A DNA stretch of 56,916 nucleotides, from NCBI RefSeq assembly GCF_012843905.1, contig NZ_JABAGC010000019.1:1-56916 (forward strand), given 5' to 3'. The stretch comes from Clostridium sp. SM-530-WT-3G. GTDB taxonomy: Bacteria > Bacillota > Clostridia > Clostridiales > Clostridiaceae. Position numbers and translations under genes: made by a program. Positions 16,176 to 26,950 of this stretch are shown here, in pieces; within the stretch, counting starts at the first letter, position 1; each line of letters starts with the position of its first letter. The notes beneath the pieces were generated by a model. It made no database searches. It was not told where the DNA came from and saw only the letters and a program-made list of their open reading frames with translations.

Positions 16176-17315
16176 ATGAATTTTAAGTTAACTAGAGAAC
16201 AAGAATTAGTACAACAAATGGTTAGAGACTTTGCAGTAAATGAAGTTAAACCAATTGCAGCTGAAATTGATGAAACTGAAAGATTTCCAATGGAAAATGT
16301 AAAGAAAATGGGTGAACTTGGAATGATGGGAATTCCATTTTCTAAAGAAGTAGGAGGAGCTGGCGGAGATGTTCTTTCTTACATATTAGCTGTAGAAGAA
16401 TTATCAAAAGTTTGTGCAACAACAGGTGTTATACTTTCAGCACATACTTCACTTTGTGCTTCAGTAATCAACGAACATGGTACTCCAGATCAAAAGGCTA
16501 AATATTTACCAGACTTATGTGCAGGTAAGAAAATTGGTGCTTTTGGTTTAACTGAACCAGGTGCTGGTACAGATGCAGCAGGACAACAAACAACTGCAAG
16601 ATTAGAAGGTGACCATTATGTATTAAATGGTTCTAAGATATTCATAACAAATGGTGGAGTTGCTGAAACTTTCATAATATTTGCTATGACAGATAAATCA
16701 ATGGGAACTAAAGGAATTTCAGCATTTATAGTTGAAAAATCATTCCCAGGATTCTCAATCGGTAAGTTAGAAAACAAGATGGGTATTAGAGCATCTTCTA
16801 CAACAGAATTAATCATGGAAGATTGTATTGTTCCAAAAGAAAACTTAATCGGCAAAGAAGGTAAGGGATTTGCAATTGCAATGAAGACTCTTGATGGAGG
16901 AAGAATCGGTATTGCGGCTCAAGCTTTAGGTATTGCAGAAGGTGCTTTCGATGAAGCAGTTGCATATGTAAAAGAAAGAAAACAATTTAAGAGACCACTT
17001 TCAGCTCAACAAGGTTTACAATGGTATATTGCTGAAATGGACGTTAAAATTCAAGCTGCAAAACACTTAGTTTATAAAGCTGCTTGCAAGAAGCAAGCTG
17101 GTGAACCATACTCAATTGATGCTGCAAGAGCTAAATTATTTGCTGCTGAAGTTGCAATGGAAGTTACAACTAAGGCTGTACAATTATTTGGTGGATATGG
17201 ATATACTAAGGAATATCCAGTAGAAAGAATGATGAGAGATGCTAAGATAACTGAAATCTATGAAGGAACTTCAGAAGTTCAAAAGATGGTTATCGCAGGA
17301 AGCATTTTAAGATAG
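16176..17315 (+). CDS. bcd: Butyryl-CoA dehydrogenase
   Basis: This FAD enzyme of the acyl-CoA dehydrogenase family reduces crotonyl-CoA to butyryl-CoA. In clostridia it does so in a complex with EtfAB that couples NADH oxidation to ferredoxin reduction (electron bifurcation). The 379 residues show the family signatures: GAFGLTEPGAGTDAAG (about 124-139), KIFITNGGVAETFIIFAMT, and near the end QLFGGYGYTKEYPVERMMRDAKITEIYEGTSEVQ with the catalytic Glu. The gene has GGGAGGG upstream and is 12 bp from etfB. Identification is secure. Confidence 0.97.
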   Translation: MNFKLTREQELVQQMVRDFAVNEVKPIAAEIDETERFPMENVKKMGELGMMGIPFSKEVGGAGGDVLSYILAVEELSKVCATTGVILSAHTSLCASVINEHGTPDQKAKYLPDLCAGKKIGAFGLTEPGAGTDAAGQQTTARLEGDHYVLNGSKIFITNGGVAETFIIFAMTDKSMGTKGISAFIVEKSFPGFSIGKLENKMGIRASSTTELIMEDCIVPKENLIGKEGKGFAIAMKTLDGGRIGIAAQALGIAEGAFDEAVAYVKERKQFKRPLSAQQGLQWYIAEMDVKIQAAKHLVYKAACKKQAGEPYSIDAARAKLFAAEVAMEVTTKAVQLFGGYGYTKEYPVERMMRDAKITEIYEGTSEVQKMVIAGSILR

Positions 17316-17327
17316 GAGGACTTTTAA

Positions 17328-18107
17328 ATGAATATAGTAGTTTGTGTAAAACAAGTTCCAGATACAACAGCTGTAAAAATAGATCCAAAGACTGGTACAT
17401 TAATAAGAGATGGTGTTCCATCAATCATTAATCCAGAAGATAAGCATGCATTAGAAGGTGCATTAAAAATAAAGGAAGCTACAGGTGCTAAAGTAACAGT
17501 TGTAAGCATGGGTCTTCCAATGGCTAAAGCTGCACTTAGAGAAGCATTATGTATGGGAGCTGATGAAGCTATCCTATTAACAGATAGAGCACTTGGAGGA
17601 GCTGATACATTAGCAACTTCAAAGGCAATAGCTGGAGTTATTAAAACTTTAAATGCTGATTTAGTATTTGCTGGTAGACAAGCTATTGATGGAGATACTG
17701 CGCAAGTTGGACCAGAAATAGCAGAACATTTAGATATCCCACAAGTAACATATGTACAAGATGTAAAAGTTGAAGGAGATACTTTAATAATAAACAGAGC
17801 ATTAGAAGATGGACATCAAGTTGTTGAAGTTAAGACTCCATGTCTATTAACTGCAATTGAAGAATTAAATAGCCCAAGATACATGCATGTTGCAAAGATT
17901 TTTGAAACTAACGATGATCAAATCAAAGTTATGGGAGCAGCAGATATAGATGTACCTGTTGAAGAATTAGGACTTAAGGGTTCACCAACAAAAGTTAAGA
18001 AGTCAATGACTAAAGAACTTAAAGGTGAAGGTGAATTAGTTAAACAAGAACCTAAAGACGCAGTAACATACGTTTTAGGAAAATTAAAAGAAAAACACTA
18101 CATCTAG
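17328..18107 (+). CDS. etfB: Electron transfer flavoprotein, beta subunit
   Basis: EtfB is the smaller subunit of the bifurcating flavoprotein that receives electrons from NADH and splits them between ferredoxin and Bcd. The 259 residues show VCVKQVPDTTAVKIDPKTGTLIRDGVP at the start, the nucleotide-binding ADTLATSKAI stretch and the VAGRQAIDGDTAQVGPEIAEHL-type motif (here FAGRQAIDGDTAQVGP). TAIEELNSPRYM follows. A start with AGGAGG lies 12 bp after bcd, so translation is probably coupled. Confidence 0.97.
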   Translation: MNIVVCVKQVPDTTAVKIDPKTGTLIRDGVPSIINPEDKHALEGALKIKEATGAKVTVVSMGLPMAKAALREALCMGADEAILLTDRALGGADTLATSKAIAGVIKTLNADLVFAGRQAIDGDTAQVGPEIAEHLDIPQVTYVQDVKVEGDTLIINRALEDGHQVVEVKTPCLLTAIEELNSPRYMHVAKIFETNDDQIKVMGAADIDVPVEELGLKGSPTKVKKSMTKELKGEGELVKQEPKDAVTYVLGKLKEKHYI

Positions 18108-18129
18108 GATAATAGGAGGTTAAGTAATT

Positions 18130-19134
18130 ATGAATATAGCAGATTACAATGGCGTTTGGGTTTTTGCTGAACAAAGAGAAGGCAAATTACAAAAAGTATC
18201 TTTAGAACTACTTGGAGAAGGTAGAAGACAAGCTGACAAACTAGGAGTTAAATTAACAGCTTTATTATTAGGAAGCAATATAGAAGGATTGTCTCAAACA
18301 TTAGCAGAACACGGTGCTGACGAAGTTTTAGTTGCTGATGATAGATTATTAGAACATTATACAACAGATGCTTATACAAAAGTTATCTGTGACTTAGTAA
18401 ATGAAAGAAAACCAGGAATATTATTTGTTGGTGCTACTTTTATCGGAAGAGATTTAGGTCCTAGAGTAGCAGCAAGATTAAACACAGGACTTACAGCTGA
18501 CTGTACTTCAATTGATGTTGAAGTTGAAACTGGTAACTTATTAGCTACAAGACCAGCATTTGGTGGTAACTTAATGGCTACAATAGCTTGCCCAGAACAT
18601 AGACCACAAATGGCTACAGTAAGACCAGGAGTTTTTGCTAAAGTTGAAAGTGATGGAGCTAACTGCAAAGTAGAAAAAGTTGACGTTAAATTAACTGATG
18701 CTGATGTTAGAACTAAAGTTATAGAAACAGTTAAGACTGTTAAGGATATAATAGATATCTCTGAAGCTAAAGTTATAGTTGCTGGTGGTAGAGGAGTTGG
18801 ATCTAAAGAAAACTTCGAACAATTAGAAGAATTAGCTAAAGTTTTAGGTGGAACAGTTGCTGGTTCAAGAGCTGCAGTAGAAAAAGGATGGATAGACAAT
18901 GCATACCAAGTTGGTCAAACTGGTAAGACTGTTAAACCTTCAATCTATATTGCATGTGGTATTTCAGGAGCTATACAACATGTTGCTGGTATGCAGGATT
19001 CTGACATGATTATTGCTATAAACAAAGATGAAACAGCTCCAATCATGAAAGTTGCTGACTATGCTATTGTTGGTGATATAAAGAAAGTATTGCCTGAATT
19101 AATTGCTCAAGCTAAAGAAATAGTAGAAGCTTAA
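18130..19134 (+). CDS. etfA: Electron transfer flavoprotein, alpha subunit
   Basis: EtfA pairs with EtfB and holds the electron-transferring FAD. The 334 residues have the N-terminal alpha/beta domain and the C-terminal FAD domain. The latter has GGRGVGSKENFEQLEELAKVLGGTVAGSRAAVEKGWI (about 218-254), QVGQTGKTVKPSIYIACGISGAIQHVAGM and the terminal INKDETAPIMKVADYAIVGD. No N-terminal ferredoxin extension is present. The ATG follows AGGAGG. It is followed by a stem-loop before hbd. Confidence 0.97.
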   Translation: MNIADYNGVWVFAEQREGKLQKVSLELLGEGRRQADKLGVKLTALLLGSNIEGLSQTLAEHGADEVLVADDRLLEHYTTDAYTKVICDLVNERKPGILFVGATFIGRDLGPRVAARLNTGLTADCTSIDVEVETGNLLATRPAFGGNLMATIACPEHRPQMATVRPGVFAKVESDGANCKVEKVDVKLTDADVRTKVIETVKTVKDIIDISEAKVIVAGGRGVGSKENFEQLEELAKVLGGTVAGSRAAVEKGWIDNAYQVGQTGKTVKPSIYIACGISGAIQHVAGMQDSDMIIAINKDETAPIMKVADYAIVGDIKKVLPELIAQAKEIVEA

Positions 19135-19157
19135 TTAATAATAGTATGACATAAATT

Positions 19158-19188
19158 ATGCCTGATATAAGAGAACAATATCAGGCAT
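19158..19188 (+). other. Intra-operon stem-loop between etfA and hbd
   Basis: ATGCCTGATAT and ATATCAGGCAT form a perfect 11-bp stem with a nine-base loop, 23 bp after the etfA stop. No T-run follows, so it should not end transcription. It may protect the 3' end of a processed crt-bcd-etfBA message or set a different hbd dosage. Confidence 0.75.
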
Positions 19189-19236
19189 AGTGATATATTA
19201 AATAAAATTTATAATATATTTTAGGAGGAATTTTCC

Positions 19237-20085
19237 ATGAAAAAAGTATTTGTACTTGGTGCAGGAACTATGGGTGCTGGAATTGTTCAAGCATTTGCAG
19301 CTAAAGGATGCGAAGTAATAGTTAGAGATATTAAAGATGAATTTGTTGAAAGAGGATTAGCTGGAATCAACAAATCTTTATCAAAATTAGTTGCTAAAGA
19401 AAAAATAACAGAAGCTGATAAAGAAGCTATACTTTCAAGAATTTCAGGAACTACTGATATGAAATTAGCTGCTGACTGCGATTTAGTAGTTGAAGCTGCT
19501 GTTGAAAACATGAAAATTAAAAAAGAAATATTTGCAGAATTAGATGAAATCTGTAAACCAGAAACAATTTTAGCTTCAAATACTTCATCATTATCAATAA
19601 CTGAAGTAGCATCTGCTACAAAGAGACCTGATAAAGTTATCGGAATGCACTTCTTTAACCCAGCTCCAGTTATGAAATTAGTAGAAGTTATCAGAGGAGC
19701 TGCTACTTCTCAAGAAACTTTTGATGCTGTTAAAGAAATGTCTGAAGAAATTGGTAAGACTCCAGTAGAAGTTGCTGAAGCACCAGGATTTGTTGTAAAT
19801 AGAATATTAATCCCAATGATTAACGAAGCTACTTTCATATTACAAGAAGGTGTTGCTAAAGTTGAAGATATCGATGCAGCTATGAAACTTGGAGCTAACC
19901 ACCCAATGGGACCTTTAGCTTTAGGTGATCTTATTGGATTAGATGTATGTTTAGCTATCATGGATGTTTTATATAATGAAACAGGAGATAACAAATACAG
20001 AGCTAGCAGTCTTTTAAGAAAATATGTTAGAGCTGGATGGTTAGGTAGAAAGAGCGGAAAAGGATTCTACGATTATTCAAAATAG
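19237..20085 (+). CDS. hbd: 3-hydroxybutyryl-CoA dehydrogenase
   Basis: This NAD(P)H-dependent enzyme reduces acetoacetyl-CoA to 3-hydroxybutyryl-CoA, the step before Crt. The 282 residues have the Rossmann motif [14 protein letters not shown] (about 8-21), [17 protein letters not shown], and the catalytic His in [17 protein letters not shown] (about 136-152). The C-terminal domain has [15 protein letters not shown] and [21 protein letters not shown] precedes the ATG. It is last in the operon, separated by 102 bp and a hairpin from etfA, and is followed by a terminator. Confidence 0.97.
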   Translation: MKKVFVLGAGTMGAGIVQAFAAKGCEVIVRDIKDEFVERGLAGINKSLSKLVAKEKITEADKEAILSRISGTTDMKLAADCDLVVEAAVENMKIKKEIFAELDEICKPETILASNTSSLSITEVASATKRPDKVIGMHFFNPAPVMKLVEVIRGAATSQETFDAVKEMSEEIGKTPVEVAEAPGFVVNRILIPMINEATFILQEGVAKVEDIDAAMKLGANHPMGPLALGDLIGLDVCLAIMDVLYNETGDNKYRASSLLRKYVRAGWLGRKSGKGFYDYSK

Positions 20086-20122
20086 TATATTAGTCAATGC
20101 CATATTTAATAATACTTCTCTT

Positions 20123-20164
20123 AAATTTGTCACAGAACTTAAATGTTTTGTGGCAAATTTTTTG
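20123..20164 (+). terminator. Terminator of the butyryl-CoA operon
   Basis: A 12-bp stem with one wobble (AAATTTGTCACA at 20123-20134, pairing with 20149-20160) runs into a T-tract, 37 bp after hbd. Confidence 0.85.
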
Positions 20165-20205
20165 AGTTTTTATTTAAAGCTTTGGTATTTTTATTTTTCA
20201 TCCGT

Positions 20206-20441
20206 ATATAATTATAGACATAACTAATACTAATTTGGCAAAAGATAAGGTTGAATCGGAAGAAAAAGATTATTTTAGAGTCTAAAAAAAGAAAAACTAA
20301 GGTTAACAAAAAGAAAAAATAGCCACAAATAATATTATTGCTACAGATGATATCGATATAGCTAATGAGATAATTGAATTTGCAGATCCGTTACCATTGC
20401 CGAAAGATTGTAGAAGTATAGATATCTATGATTTTACATAA
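20206..20441 (+). pseudogene. Possible remnant of a small coding gene
   Basis: Between the hbd terminator and the glycosylase gene, two coding-like stretches occur in different frames without a start. The first reads IDITNTNLAKDKVESEEKDY (from about 20215) and stops at about 20284. The second is open from about 20306 to the stop at 20439-20441 and contains IATDDIDIANEIIEFADPLP. Composition is protein-like rather than spacer-like, with stops between the two parts. I do not recognise the parent gene. It could also be chance in A/T-rich DNA. Confidence 0.35.
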
Positions 20442-20553
20442 TATAGTTTATAAAAAATAAAAAATGGTATAAATATAGAATTTGTGCAATAATTTAAGAG
20501 AAAGACTTTTAAAAGATAAATATTATTAATTATGTGCAAAGGTGGGTAATTAA

Positions 20554-21486
20554 ATGGATTATAGAAATATACAAGTGAATAAAGAAAATATAGTAATTGA
20601 AGGAGTTAAGAATTTTAAATTAAAGCAGACTTTTGAATGTGGGCAATGTTTTAGATTTCATAAAATAAGTGATACTAATTATATTACTGTTGCTTTTGAA
20701 AGAGTTATTGAACTTAAGGAAGAGGGAGATAACATAATAATTTATAATTCAAATGAAGATGATGTAAGGAATATATGGATAAAGTATTTTGATCTTGAAA
20801 GAAATTATTCTGAGATTAAAGAAGAACTTGCTAAAGATGATTTACTAAAGAATAGTGTTGAATTTGGACCAGGAATTAGAATTTTAAATCAAGATCCATT
20901 TGAAATTTTAATAAGCTTTATAGTATCAGCACGAAATAGTATTCCTTCAATAATGAAAACTATTAATAAGATATCTGCTAAATGGGGAAGAAAAATAGAA
21001 TATAAGGGTGAAACTTATTATGCATTTCCAACAGTAGAACAAATTAAAGATGCATCATTAGAAGAAATACAAGAAACAGGAGCGTCATTTAGAAGTAAAT
21101 ATATAGTTGATACAATAGGGAATGTATATAAGAGTATAAAGGTCAATGAAAGTGGATCAGAAGAGGAAAAAGAAGAATATAAAAAGTATGATCTTGATTA
21201 CATAAAAAGTTTAAGTGATGATGAATGCCATAAAGCATTACAAGAATTTAAAGGTGTAGGAGCTAAGGTAGCAGATTGCATAATGTTATTTTCTATGGAA
21301 AAATATTCTGCATTTCCAGTGGATGTATGGGTAAAACGTGCAATGATTTATTTCTATGGAGCAGAGGATGCATCGTTAAATAAGATTAGAATATTTGCAA
21401 GAAATAAATTTGGGAAGCTATCAGGATTTGCACAACAATATTTATTCTATTATGCTAGAGAAAATAAAATTAAAGTTGAGGAATAG
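20554..21486 (+). CDS. 8-oxoguanine DNA glycosylase/AP lyase, Ogg1 type
   Basis: The enzyme removes oxidised guanine from DNA and nicks the abasic site. The 310 residues contain the Ogg N-domain (FKLKQTFECGQCFRFH, about 21-36; QDPFEILISFIVSARNSIPSIMKTINKIS) and the helix-hairpin-helix GPD core. That core carries the catalytic Lys238 in GVGAKVADC and Asp257 in FPVDVWVKR, exactly as in the Ogg1 pattern. This eukaryote-like type is common in clostridia in place of Fpg. ATG follows AAAGGTGGG. It is monocistronic with a terminator 78 bp downstream. Confidence 0.93.
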   Translation: MDYRNIQVNKENIVIEGVKNFKLKQTFECGQCFRFHKISDTNYITVAFERVIELKEEGDNIIIYNSNEDDVRNIWIKYFDLERNYSEIKEELAKDDLLKNSVEFGPGIRILNQDPFEILISFIVSARNSIPSIMKTINKISAKWGRKIEYKGETYYAFPTVEQIKDASLEEIQETGASFRSKYIVDTIGNVYKSIKVNESGSEEEKEEYKKYDLDYIKSLSDDECHKALQEFKGVGAKVADCIMLFSMEKYSAFPVDVWVKRAMIYFYGAEDASLNKIRIFARNKFGKLSGFAQQYLFYYARENKIKVEE

Positions 21487-21563
21487 ATTTTCGTTATGAT
21501 GTACTTAATGAAGGCCGTTAAGTACCATTGATTAATATATAATAAATAAACTATGAAAAATAG

Positions 21564-21596
21564 AAAAGGATGTTGCATAGTACAACATCCTTTTTA
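21564..21596. terminator. Bidirectional terminator between glycosylase and HNH genes
   Basis: AAAAGGATGTTG and CAACATCCTTTT form a perfect 12-bp stem with a seven-base loop. A-run and T-run at the two ends serve both convergent genes. Confidence 0.92.
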
Positions 21597-21609
21597 TTTC
21601 AATTGAGTT

Positions 21610-21906
21610 TTAGCTACTTTTACGAACACGACGTGATTTTTTTATTTCTACAGGGGAATCCCCTGGAATATTTTCTATAAATTTTAGAAATTTAATTATT
21701 TTTTGGTCTCTTTTCAAGAGTTCTAATGAGTTAAAACGTGATGCTAATTCACGATTTGTAAATAATGAATGGATAGCAGTATGACAGCTAGTACATAGAT
21801 GAATTGTGTTAAACTTTTTTCCACCTTTTTGTAAAGGGATTAAATGATGCTTAGTTATTATAGAAACATTTCTATTGCATAATTCGCATACATGTTTTTC
21901 TGTCAT
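21610..21906 (-). CDS. Small HNH-family endonuclease-like protein
   Basis: The 98-residue protein is little more than the nuclease core: CELC, then TKHHLIPLQKGGKKFNTIHLCTSCHTAIHSLFTN, giving two Cys pairs and the HH...N...H catalytic order. A basic tail (KKSRRVRKSS) could hold DNA. The start has AGGAGG seven bases upstream. It is the second solitary HNH gene in the window; the proteins share the fold signature but little else. No restriction, toxin or phage partner is near. The family call is firm, the target unknown. Confidence 0.82.
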   Translation of the reverse strand: MTEKHVCELCNRNVSIITKHHLIPLQKGGKKFNTIHLCTSCHTAIHSLFTNRELASRFNSLELLKRDQKIIKFLKFIENIPGDSPVEIKKSRRVRKSS

Positions 21907-22081
21907 AAAATCCTCCTTTTATATTTTATTAGCTCCTTAGATAAGTTAATTATATCATATAAAAAATTAAATGTAAAAAATCATAAACTTGAAACTAATG
22001 AAATTTAATACACGAGAGTTAATTCTATGTGTTATAATAAATATGAAATGTAAATATTTAGGAAATATAGGGGTGACCATA

Positions 22082-23566
22082 ATGTTTAAATTAGAAAATC
22101 GTCTTCTAGATCTTAAGCATAATGTACTTACTAAAATTGCTAATTTAGCTAAAGAAAATAAAATTACATTAGATGAATTAAAAAAAATCCCCTTTGAAAT
22201 AATACCGGGAAATGTACCAGAATATAGAGATACGGTTGATCATGAAAGACATGTGGTTTTAGAAAGAGTAAAACTTGCTACAGGATATGCTCCTAATTTA
22301 AATGATGATGAACTAAATGATATTTCAGAAGAAAAACAGATTATGTATGTTATAAAAGCTGCTTGTGATAGATGTCCTACTAAAAAATTTGAAGTGACTG
22401 ATGCATGTAGAAACTGTATAGCTCATAAATGTCAGAGTGTATGTAGGTTTGGTGCTATAACATATGTGAATGGACGAGCTTATATTAATCCAAATAAGTG
22501 TAAGGAATGTGGTTTGTGCAGTGAGGCATGCCCTTATGATGCTATAGTAGATGATATGAGACCATGTAAAAAATCATGTCCTACGGGGGCTATAAGTTTT
22601 AGTAAAATAGATTTATCTTCAGAAATAAATGAATCAAAATGTATTAATTGTGGATCATGTATGGCTAAATGCCCTTTTGGAGCTATAGAAGATAAGAGCC
22701 AGATAGTAAAAGTAGTGAATAGGCTTGTTGAAAAATCTGATATTTATGCAATAGTAGCACCAGCAATAACGGGGCAGTTTGGAGGAAGTATAAGTTTTGG
22801 ACAGATTAAAAATTCTATAAAGAAACTGGGATTTAAAGATATGATTGAAGTTGCTTGTGGAGCAGATGCAGTTACAATTCATGAAGCAAACGAATTTGTT
22901 GATAGAATGAAACGTGGAGATAAATATATGACAAATTCATGCTGTCCTGGATTTGTTGAATATATAGAAAAGATGATACCAGATCAAAAGGAGAGAATAT
23001 CGAGAACAGTATCTCCTATGGTTGCTACAGGGAGATATATAAGGAAGATTGATAGCAATGCTAAGGTAGTGTTTATAGGGCCATGTACAGCTAAAAAGAG
23101 TGAGGCTATGAAAAAGGGATTAAGTAATTCAGTAGATTATGTTCTTACATTTGAAGAGCTTCTAGCGCTTTTAGATGCATTTAATATTGATCCGTCAAAA
23201 TGTGAAGATGATGTTGTAGATGATGCTTCTATTTTTGGAAGAGGTTTTGCATTAGGTGGAGGACTTACAGCTGCTATTGAGAATTATATAGAAGAAAAAA
23301 ATATAAAGATAGAATTTAAACCAGTAAAAGTATCTGGCAAGGTAGGAATAAAAAAAACTATGGTTATAGCTAAAGCAGGAAGGCTTAATGGAAACTTCAT
23401 AGAAGGAATGATTTGTGATGGTGGATGTATAAATGGAGCAGGAAATGTAACATCGCCTAATAAAGCTAAAGTTTCATTTAATAAAATAAATTCCACTGGA
23501 ACAAAGAAAACAGTATTATCAGATAAAACTTTAGACGAATATAATGATATTAATATGGAAAGATAA
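22082..23566 (+). CDS. [FeFe]-hydrogenase-like protein, group B type, with ferredoxin domains
   Basis: The 494-residue protein has an N-terminal helical part (1-90), Cys-rich iron-sulfur regions (about 95-200, with several CxxCxxC/CP sets), and an H-cluster domain (about 220-460). The three H-cluster loops are present in variant form: NSCCPGF (285-291), GPCTAKKSE (333-341) and EGMICDGGCINGAG (441-454). All four cluster-binding Cys are in place. This pattern fits the group B (monomeric, poorly studied) hydrogenases of clostridia rather than HydA1. It may evolve or take up H2 with ferredoxin. The start at 22082 follows GGGGTGA; the in-frame ATG at 21989 lacks a ribosome binding site. TATAAT at 22033-22038 is a likely -10. 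No Rex operator was seen. Confidence 0.88.
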   Translation: MFKLENRLLDLKHNVLTKIANLAKENKITLDELKKIPFEIIPGNVPEYRDTVDHERHVVLERVKLATGYAPNLNDDELNDISEEKQIMYVIKAACDRCPTKKFEVTDACRNCIAHKCQSVCRFGAITYVNGRAYINPNKCKECGLCSEACPYDAIVDDMRPCKKSCPTGAISFSKIDLSSEINESKCINCGSCMAKCPFGAIEDKSQIVKVVNRLVEKSDIYAIVAPAITGQFGGSISFGQIKNSIKKLGFKDMIEVACGADAVTIHEANEFVDRMKRGDKYMTNSCCPGFVEYIEKMIPDQKERISRTVSPMVATGRYIRKIDSNAKVVFIGPCTAKKSEAMKKGLSNSVDYVLTFEELLALLDAFNIDPSKCEDDVVDDASIFGRGFALGGGLTAAIENYIEEKNIKIEFKPVKVSGKVGIKKTMVIAKAGRLNGNFIEGMICDGGCINGAGNVTSPNKAKVSFNKINSTGTKKTVLSDKTLDEYNDINMER

Positions 23567-23618
23567 CATATTATGATATGCTGATATTAATCCATAAAAT
23601 TAGAATTTGATTATCATT

Positions 23619-23676
23619 AAAAAGTGCTTTATATAAATAAAAAGTATTAGTTTTTATTTATAATTGCACTTTTTTA
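23619..23676 (+). terminator. Long terminator hairpin after the hydrogenase gene
   Basis: AAAAAGTGC pairs with GCACTTTTT, and an inner TATAAATAAAAA pairs with TTTTTATTTATA. A T-run closes it. The rest of the spacer to 23,890 is A/T-rich without further features. Confidence 0.88.
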
Positions 23677-23924
23677 TTTATTATTAGGTATAAATGTTAA
23701 TAATGAAACAGATAATTTATTAATAACTTTTATAAAAAATAGTAAAAAAATGCATTGATAAATTAATAATGTTTTGATAAAGCTTAAGTGTTTGTATGAA
23801 ATTTTTAGATAATTCAAGAAAAAATGAGCAATTTAAATATAATTTTATATAAACACTAATATTTGCTTTTAAATAGGTTATAATATTAGATGTAATGCTT
23901 GAATTATATGGATATAAAGGATAT

Positions 23925-23961
23925 TATAATTATATTAGCACTCGATGGTAGTGAGTGCTAA
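23925..23961 (+). promoter_or_regulatory. groESL -10 box and CIRCE operator for HrcA
   Basis: TTAGCACTC-N9-GAGTGCTAA at 23935-23961 is a perfect CIRCE element, the binding site of the heat-shock repressor HrcA. A -10 box TATAAT (23925-23930) lies directly before it, so the operator covers the transcription start. No well-spaced -35 was found. Confidence 0.96.
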
Positions 23962-24014
23962 CAAGAATAAGAAATAATTATAAATTAATATATATTTTTA
24001 AGGAGGGTTTTTTC

Positions 24015-24299
24015 ATGAATATTAAACCACTTGGTGAAAGAGTAGTAATTAAAAAATTAGAGGCAGAAGAGAAGACTAAAAGCGGAATAGTCTTAACAGG
24101 CAGTGCTAAGGAAAGACCACAAGAAGCAGAAGTTGTAGCAGTAGGACCAGGAGCTATGGTAGATGGTGCTAGAGTTGCTATGGAAGTTAAAGTAGGAGAT
24201 AAAGTATTATATTCAAAGTATGCTGGAACTGAAGTAAAAGTAGACGGAGAAGAATATACAATATTAAAACAAGAAGATATATTAGCAATAGTTGAATAA
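24015..24299 (+). CDS. groES: Co-chaperonin GroES
   Basis: The 94-residue protein matches GroES length and sequence: [43 protein letters not shown], with the mobile loop in the middle, and [21 protein letters not shown] near the end. It caps the GroEL cavity. The ATG at 24015 has AAGGAGGG upstream; an in-frame extension to 23955 would run through the CIRCE element and is rejected. It is first in the groESL operon. Confidence 0.98.
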   Translation: MNIKPLGERVVIKKLEAEEKTKSGIVLTGSAKERPQEAEVVAVGPGAMVDGARVAMEVKVGDKVLYSKYAGTEVKVDGEEYTILKQEDILAIVE

Positions 24300-24373
24300 T
24301 TTCAACTTAAAGATTAATTTTAGAATTTTAAGATTTGATTATATAAAAAATTGATATGAGGAGTGTGTTTTAA

Positions 24374-25999
<1,626 letters not shown>

Positions 26000-26039
26000 A
26001 ATAAAGAAGAGTATACTTTTATAGATAAAGTATAATTAT

Positions 26040-26085
26040 AAGACTATGTTAATCAGGTAAAACTGAGAGACATAGTCTTTTTTAT
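26040..26085 (+). terminator. Terminator after groEL
   Basis: AAGACTATGT (26040-26049) pairs with ACATAGTCTT (26070-26079), followed by six T. A smaller hairpin (TATACTTT/AAAGTATA, about 26012-26033) lies just upstream. Confidence 0.88.
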
Positions 26086-26221
26086 TAAAATTTTTAAGTG
26101 GATATATATAAATAACAAAAAATGCTTATTTAATTATATGGAAATAAATGTATATGAATTTCGTTTTTGGGCTAGAATCTTAAAGAATTCATTTCTATTA
26201 ATAATGAAAGGAAGTGTTTAA

Positions 26222-26719
26222 GTGATACAAAGTATCATGAGAAATAATAAAGCTCAAAAACAATATATACGTAAGGGTAATCTAATTTATTTAAAGAGAT
26301 CAAGAGATAAAAAGAAAAAGGGATTTACGTTGATTGAATTGATTGCTGTAATAGCTATTATTGGTATGATGGCTTCAATTTTATTACCTAAGTTTACTAA
26401 TTATATGAGTGAAGCAAAAAAACTTAAGGTTGTGGAGCAAAGCAGGAAGGTAGTAATGGCAGTTGAATCTTATAATATGAAGGCGAATAGCCCAATTAAA
26501 GAAACAGAGAAAGTTAGTGATGCAAAAGGCAATTCCAAAGTAACAAAATATTTTGAAGATGTAGATAAGGAGACAGATAAATTATCTGATAATATGTCTA
26601 TACAAGATTGCTATAGAATAGTTAGTGGTGAGGAGTTTTCTATTAATCCTGAAACGGGAGTTTTCACTAATTTAGAAGGTGGTGCTTCTGGAGATATACC
26701 ACAATCTAAGCAACCATAA
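26222..26719 (+). CDS. Type IV prepilin-like protein
   Basis: The 165-residue protein has a class III prepilin leader. A basic stretch (RDKKKKG) ends at Gly34, followed by FTLIELIAVIAIIGMMASILLPKF with Glu at mature position 5. PilD-type peptidase would cut after the Gly. The first 30 residues make the leader unusually long for a pilin (most have 6-20). The mature domain is short, Lys/Glu/Ser-rich and has one Cys. GTG is the start with AAAGGAAG eight bases upstream; ATG at 26237 would shorten the leader by five. No pilus assembly genes adjoin, so it is an orphan pseudopilin or minor pilin. Confidence 0.85.
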   Translation: MIQSIMRNNKAQKQYIRKGNLIYLKRSRDKKKKGFTLIELIAVIAIIGMMASILLPKFTNYMSEAKKLKVVEQSRKVVMAVESYNMKANSPIKETEKVSDAKGNSKVTKYFEDVDKETDKLSDNMSIQDCYRIVSGEEFSINPETGVFTNLEGGASGDIPQSKQP

Positions 26720-26950
26720 AATAATAAAATTTAATTAAGTATAAAGACATAATGATTCATGATAATGAATAAGAATGTTAGAAGAATATATGACAAAATA
26801 AAAAAATATTGTAAAAAAAATCAAAAAAATTACCTGTTACAATAAATTAATTAAAATATAAAATTAAATGCAATTTTAATGTCATTTTTATTGACTTTGG
26901 TTTTAACATACATTATAATGAATTTAATTCAAAACGGAAGCACATAAATG

